Shown here: positions 55,801-61,800 of the stretch, in pieces | How the letters are laid out: each line of letters begins with the position of its first letter | Numbering within the stretch: position 1 is the first letter of the stretch | DNA from: Ovis canadensis | Taxonomy: Eukaryota; Chordata; Mammalia; Artiodactyla; Bovidae | Direction: 5' to 3' | DNA length: 64,000 nucleotides | Assembly (NCBI RefSeq): GCF_042477335.2 | Contig: NC_091260.1 | Location: 50,301,001 to 50,365,000, forward strand | Notes under the pieces: generated by a model | What the model was told of the DNA's origin: nothing | Database searches by the model: none | Seen by the model: only the letters and a program-made list of their open reading frames with translations | Translations under genes and position numbers: made by a program

Positions 55801-58800
55801 CAAACATTATCGACCAGAGACGTTTGAACATTTACTTACATAACAAATCACTGGCCACAGGCATTAGTTTCTGCAAGAATCCCCTGGTCAATAATGTGTT
55901 AACATCATTAGGTACAGAAGTCCTGAGTGCATCCCTCCATACTGAATAGACATAAAGTGATTAATATGAAAAGCAACTTGTTGGTAAATAAAAAACTGTA
56001 GTTTAGATCATCTGCTTATGTAACTTTGAATTTTTTTCTGTGACAGCTTAATGCATATTGTGGGTTTATCCTGTGATAGCTTCACCCATCTCTTTTAGAT
56101 GCCTCTAGAGTTTCCCCAACATAGGTTTTTTATACAGCCTCTATTTTATGTCAGATCTTTGCAAACATTGCTTCTAAATTTGGTGACTGTTTACCTGTAT
56201 ATGCAACAGGAGAGTAAATAAAACAGAAATAGTTTTGTTTACTTGAATCTTGGTACTCTCTTTCAGTAAGTCCTCAAGAACGTGTCTGGCGGCACTTAGT
56301 AAAGTGTCGAGTCCTTGAATAGTTTTGATACTATTTGAGAGTTAAAGCTAGTCTTCAGGAGAAAATTGCATATTGTAATTTAGTAACTGCGTTAAATTGG
56401 TAATGCTCTTTTTTGTTGCTTGATCTGTGAATTTCATGAACACCTGTGGAATTACTTTGATAGAATAATTTGATAGAATAAATATTTCTAGAGTTATAAG
56501 ATTTGAAACTAACCCCCCCCAAATCAACATTCCTCATAGCTATTGAATATTTTTTTTCAAAATAATATATGTCTTTGAGTTAGTCATAAATTGACCATGT
56601 GGGATTCATTTAGGAGCAACAAGAACATCCTGGCTCCCAGCCTTTGGAAGACTTTGACATCCCTTTTGGTATGTATATGCATGATTAGTGTCATGTCTCC
56701 ATTCAGAGTTAAAATCAGCTTTCTAAAAATATGCTTATGAGACCAAGGAATTTTCATGTTGTCTTTGACAGGATGGTGTGTATGTCTGTCCATGTGTGTG
56801 TGTTTTGCTGTGTTATCCATTAGCGCAGTGGTTGACAGACTGTGACCCAAAGGCCAGACCTGGACCACACCTGTCTTGTTTTGTTTTTAACTTTTATTTT
56901 AGATTGGACTACAGTTGATTTACAATGTTGTGTTAATTTCAGTTGTATGTGTGTGTGTTAGTTGCTCAGTCATGTCCAACTCTTTGAGCCCCCATAAACT
57001 GTAGCTCACCAGGCTCCTCTGTCCATGGAATTCTCTAGGCAAAAATACTGTGGGTTGCCCACACTTGTTTTTGTAAATCAAGTTTAATTGATGCCCATTT
57101 ATTTACATATTGTCTATGACAGCTTTCACATTGCACCAGGGTTCATTTGTTGCAAAAGGGACCATATGGTTCACAAAGCCTAAAGATTTATTATCTGGCC
57201 CTTTCCAGCAAGAGTTTATCAGCCCCTACAGTAGAGCAATGCAGTTAGTTAGAATCTCAAATAAGATATTGATGTATGAGGCCCAAAAGGAAACTATGGG
57301 AGAAAATGCTTGGAGTCAAATTAATCATAGAGAATACATATACATTAAAGGAATTCGTTCAGAGAAGAGGGCTTGTTTATACATTGTAAATTCTTTTCCT
57401 TCTTGAATTGATCGACTCATTTCTTGCCTTTGAATGTATGTGTTCCCCCAAGGCTTTCTCCCCAGTGTTTTTCACACATGTACACACAAATGCTCTTGTA
57501 CCACTAGGCTTATTCACTGTCACAACTTCAGCTTTTAAATTATTTTGGTGACACTCAGATACACACCTACCCTGTGTCATCTTTCTTTGCTACTTTCTCC
57601 TTAAATTCAGCATGTCCACAAGAATTACCTGGTGACCTCATGGTTAGGATTCCAAACTTTCATTGTCATGGCCCAAGTTCAGTCCCTGATCGGGAACTGA
57701 GATCCTGCAAGCCACACAAAAATCAAAAAAGTCAGATTTTAAACTGGCATTTTCCTGTCACTGATATGACCATTCATTTGATTGGTCAAGATTTTTACCT
57801 TGAAGTCACCTCACGTCTGTTACCCTGTTCCTTCACTTGACCCTTGACCTGGTGCTCCCTCCATTCCTTGGTGCCTCGGCCCAGCATCAGGCCTGTGTGT
57901 GCCGAGCTGTCATCTCCTTACCCGCTTAGCTTCCATCTCTCAGCTTCCTAATCCATCTGGTGTTCTTGCTCCCTATTCTCTTATCTTAAAACCCTGTTCT
58001 CTTTCATTCTTAATAACATTCTTTCTCTTTACAAAGGTAATATTATGTATTAACTGGAGAAAATTTGGAAAATGCAAATAGTCAGTATTCTTTAGGGTTT
58101 ATTTTCAAAATATCTGTACTCACATGTATCTATAAATATATTTTCTATATCTATCTGTATGAAAGACAGTGTTAGTCTCTTAAGTCGTGTCTGACTTTTT
58201 TGCGACTCCATGGACCTAGTCCACCAGGCTCCCCTGTCCAAGGGATTTCCCAAGCAAGAATACTGGAGTGGATTGCCATTTCCTCCTCAAGGGGATCTTC
58301 CTGATCCAGGGATCGAATCCAGGTTTCCTGCATTGCAGACAGGTTCTTTATCACTGAGCCACCAGGGAAGCCCTATCTATCTTTATATCTTTATATAAAT
58401 AATACTTCCTCTGGTTGTTTATAACTTACTTGTTTTTACATACTAGTATTAAGGTATTTGGGCGTCCCTGGTGGCTCAGTGGTAAAGAATCTGCCTGCCC
58501 ATGCAGGTAACGCAGATGTCACCCTTGTTGTCTCAGGGTTTTTCCTGAACTCTGACTACATGGAAAGATCGGACTCCAGTTGCTCTCCCTTCCCTGGAGG
58601 TGGGTGTGGGGCGGGGCTGACAGTTGGTTTCTCTGGTGAGCAGCACCCTTCCTGAAACTGTCTAGGGCCCTGCAGGGGTCACCTCATTAGCCCAAAGGCA
58701 GATATGATCAAAAGGGGCTCATCAGGAATAACAAAACATGCTCCTACCGCTCAGGAACTTCCAAGAGCTTAAGGAATTCCGTGCCTGGAACAAAGGACAA

Positions 58801-61800
58801 AGACCAGATATATGTATTTTTCATTATACTACCATGTGCCATCATTGATACTCTTGCATTCTACTCAGACTCCCTGGGTGATGTCCCAGAAAAATCCACC
58901 TCTAAACCCAAACTCCCGTAATAGTGTTCGGACTTTGATTCTGCTTCCTGTTGATCTTTCCCTCCAGGGTAGAAATTACAAGTCTGAATTCATTATCCCT
59001 CCCCCACCAGCTGGTTCTTCCTCCTGTGATCTCTGTCTCCATCTGTGTCACTGCCGACTAAACCCCGAAACACACGCTGTTCTGAATTCTGCTTTCCCCT
59101 CCCCATCTTATCCAGTCAGTAGGCAGTTCTTTCTTTCTTTTTTCCTTTCTTTATAATTCCTAAATTCATCCCCTCCCTGTTATTCCTCACCATTATTGGA
59201 TGTGTATTTGAACTGCTGCAGCAGCCTCACCTAATCTGATTGCCTTTCTTTAATTTTATCCACTCGAATTTATTTTTCACACACTGGCTGGGGTGGTTTT
59301 TCTAGAACACTAGTCTCACCATATGGAGAAGGAAATGGCAGCCCACTCCAGTATTCTTGCTTGGAGAATCCCAGGGACAGAGGAGTCTAGTGGGCTGCTG
59401 TCTCTGGGGTCACACAGAGTCAGACACGACTGAAGCGTGGCAGCAGCAACAGTCTCACCTTATCATTTCCCTGCCTAACAACTTCTACTGGATCTTCATC
59501 AGGCAGAATAATAGGTTTCTAGCCTGGGCATACGGTCGACAGTTTTGATTTTGATTCCGTTGAACTGTCTGTGAGGGTCAACTTAGATACCCCTTCACTC
59601 AGAAAGTCCATTTTGATAACATCTTGACACCGCATACCTCACCTCCCTTGAAGTAGGTACTCTGTTTCTTGGCTCCTGGTGATATATTGGCTTCTCAATG
59701 CTTGTATCCAATGTTTTGTTGTTATATTTAAGAAAAGCTCCAAGATGATGTTAATACTTCTGCTGGACTGCATTTCATGGCCTCTGTGAAAAAGAAAGCT
59801 AAAGAATGTCAGGATGCAAGTACAAATACAGACCCAGGTAAAATTCTATTTTACTTTAATTTTTAAAATTCATATATTTTTAACCTTTAATATAGCCTAC
59901 TTTTTTTTTCAAAACAATAATTTAAGGGGAATTTGAAATTATGTTAGTTTCTCGTCCCAGGTTCTTGTTCCTAACCCTGGTATATACTTTACAGATTTTA
60001 AACTGAATTTATGATAACTTAATTAAAATAGATACTTGTTTAAAAATGCCATGGACTACATCATAAATCAGTAGAAATAGTATTTTTAGTTTGGGTTCTC
60101 TATGCCATAATTGACTTTACTAGAATTTCATGCCTAAGGTTGAGAGGCCTAAAGTTGAGTTTGAAGAGGAGGACTAGGCTGGGTTTAGTGTGGGAAGAAT
60201 AGATGTAACTGTGACCAGAAATAGAGGGAATACATGTTAAAGGAACTCATGTTTGGAATTTTGAAACTTCTTCATTAATGTAATGAATGAATGTATTAGG
60301 CGGCCTCCAGTGTTTTTCTCCTACAAATGGTGCTCCCGTGAACAACTTCTTGCAAAGAACCTTTTTTCCCTCTTTCGGTCATCACTGTGATTTAGCTAAT
60401 AACTCTTTTACCTTTACCAATCCAGTTGATTAAAATAAAAAGCATCTGTTATTTTAGTTTTTATTTCTTTCTGAATAAGGTTGAGCATGTATAAGATTGT
60501 TTTTCAGTAAGGTGTTTTTTTGATACAAATGTTCAGTGTGCATTTGAGAAACATTCTTGAATGGATCTTTGAGAAAGCCTGGAAGCACTTTGCTGCTCTG
60601 TTGTCTCCTCAAGTCAGCAGCTATTTGCTGAAAGTTTGTTATTCATCCAGATGATCAGGCCCAGAATATAAATAGTAATAAAATTTAAATTAATTAAGAA
60701 ATGAAATTCTTAAGCTGGCAGTCTAGTTTTCTACCACTTTTTATGCACAATATATAAAGAAATCTAAGCTTGTATATTTAATTTTTTCTGTGGTTGTAAA
60801 GTCCCTTTTCTGTTTTCTCTTTTTGTCACAAATCTCCTCATTGATATCAAGAAGCTGCTTCTCAAGAAGTTGTTTCTGAATGTCATAAAAATCAACAAGT
60901 CATTTCTTCCATATCAGGTGTGATTTCTTTCTTTTCTTTTTTCTGAGAACAGCATGACTAATTAAAGGTTATGTCTGTATGATGGCTAAAACGGGAGTTA
61001 CCACCCCCCTCATAAAAAAGCAGTTAAACCAAAAATTGATTTAATAGAGAGAAAATGGTTTTCATTTTTCTAGTTTTATGTTTGTCATGTGGTTTAAATT
61101 CAAGCCTTGGCACCAAGTTTTTGGTACTCGGTACTGCAGTGAGTTAGATTTTGCTTGTGAAACTTGAAAGTAATGTTCTATTAAAATTATGGTGCTAGGA
61201 AATAAGATTAGAGTCACAGGACAAAAAGCACAGTTAGACTGGCGGTCTATTGTGATAGGGTTCTTTATTGTTTTGAATAAGAAGCTAATGACTTCTATAA
61301 AATTAAGATATAAAACTTTTTAAGTGGTATGATTTAGCTACGGTCTCTATGTATACTAAGAACCACTGACTTATACATTTGAGTTATACATTTTTATATA
61401 TACATACATATATATACACTCATACATGTGTATATCTTATACATTTTTAAAGGAGGTGAATTATGTCTCAATAAAGCTGTTTAACCAAATAAACAAACAA
61501 GAAGCAGTGTTGAAAGTAAAAAATTTGCTATGATTAATTTCCTAAAATCTGGTTTTATTGAAATGTTAAACAACAATGACATAGTATATCTGAAATGGAA
61601 AAGGAAATTATAGCATTTTCTTGGTATGACTTAGGTATTTCCTTATTCTTATGAATCATTCATATGAGAAAAACTGTAGTCAGTCTGCATTCAATTATGA
61701 ATTAGTCTAGATTAAATATAATCTTGGCACTAGAGTACAATAAAATTTTCTTTATTTATACAAATAAACTTCTACTTAGATTTTCAACAAATACTTTTAA

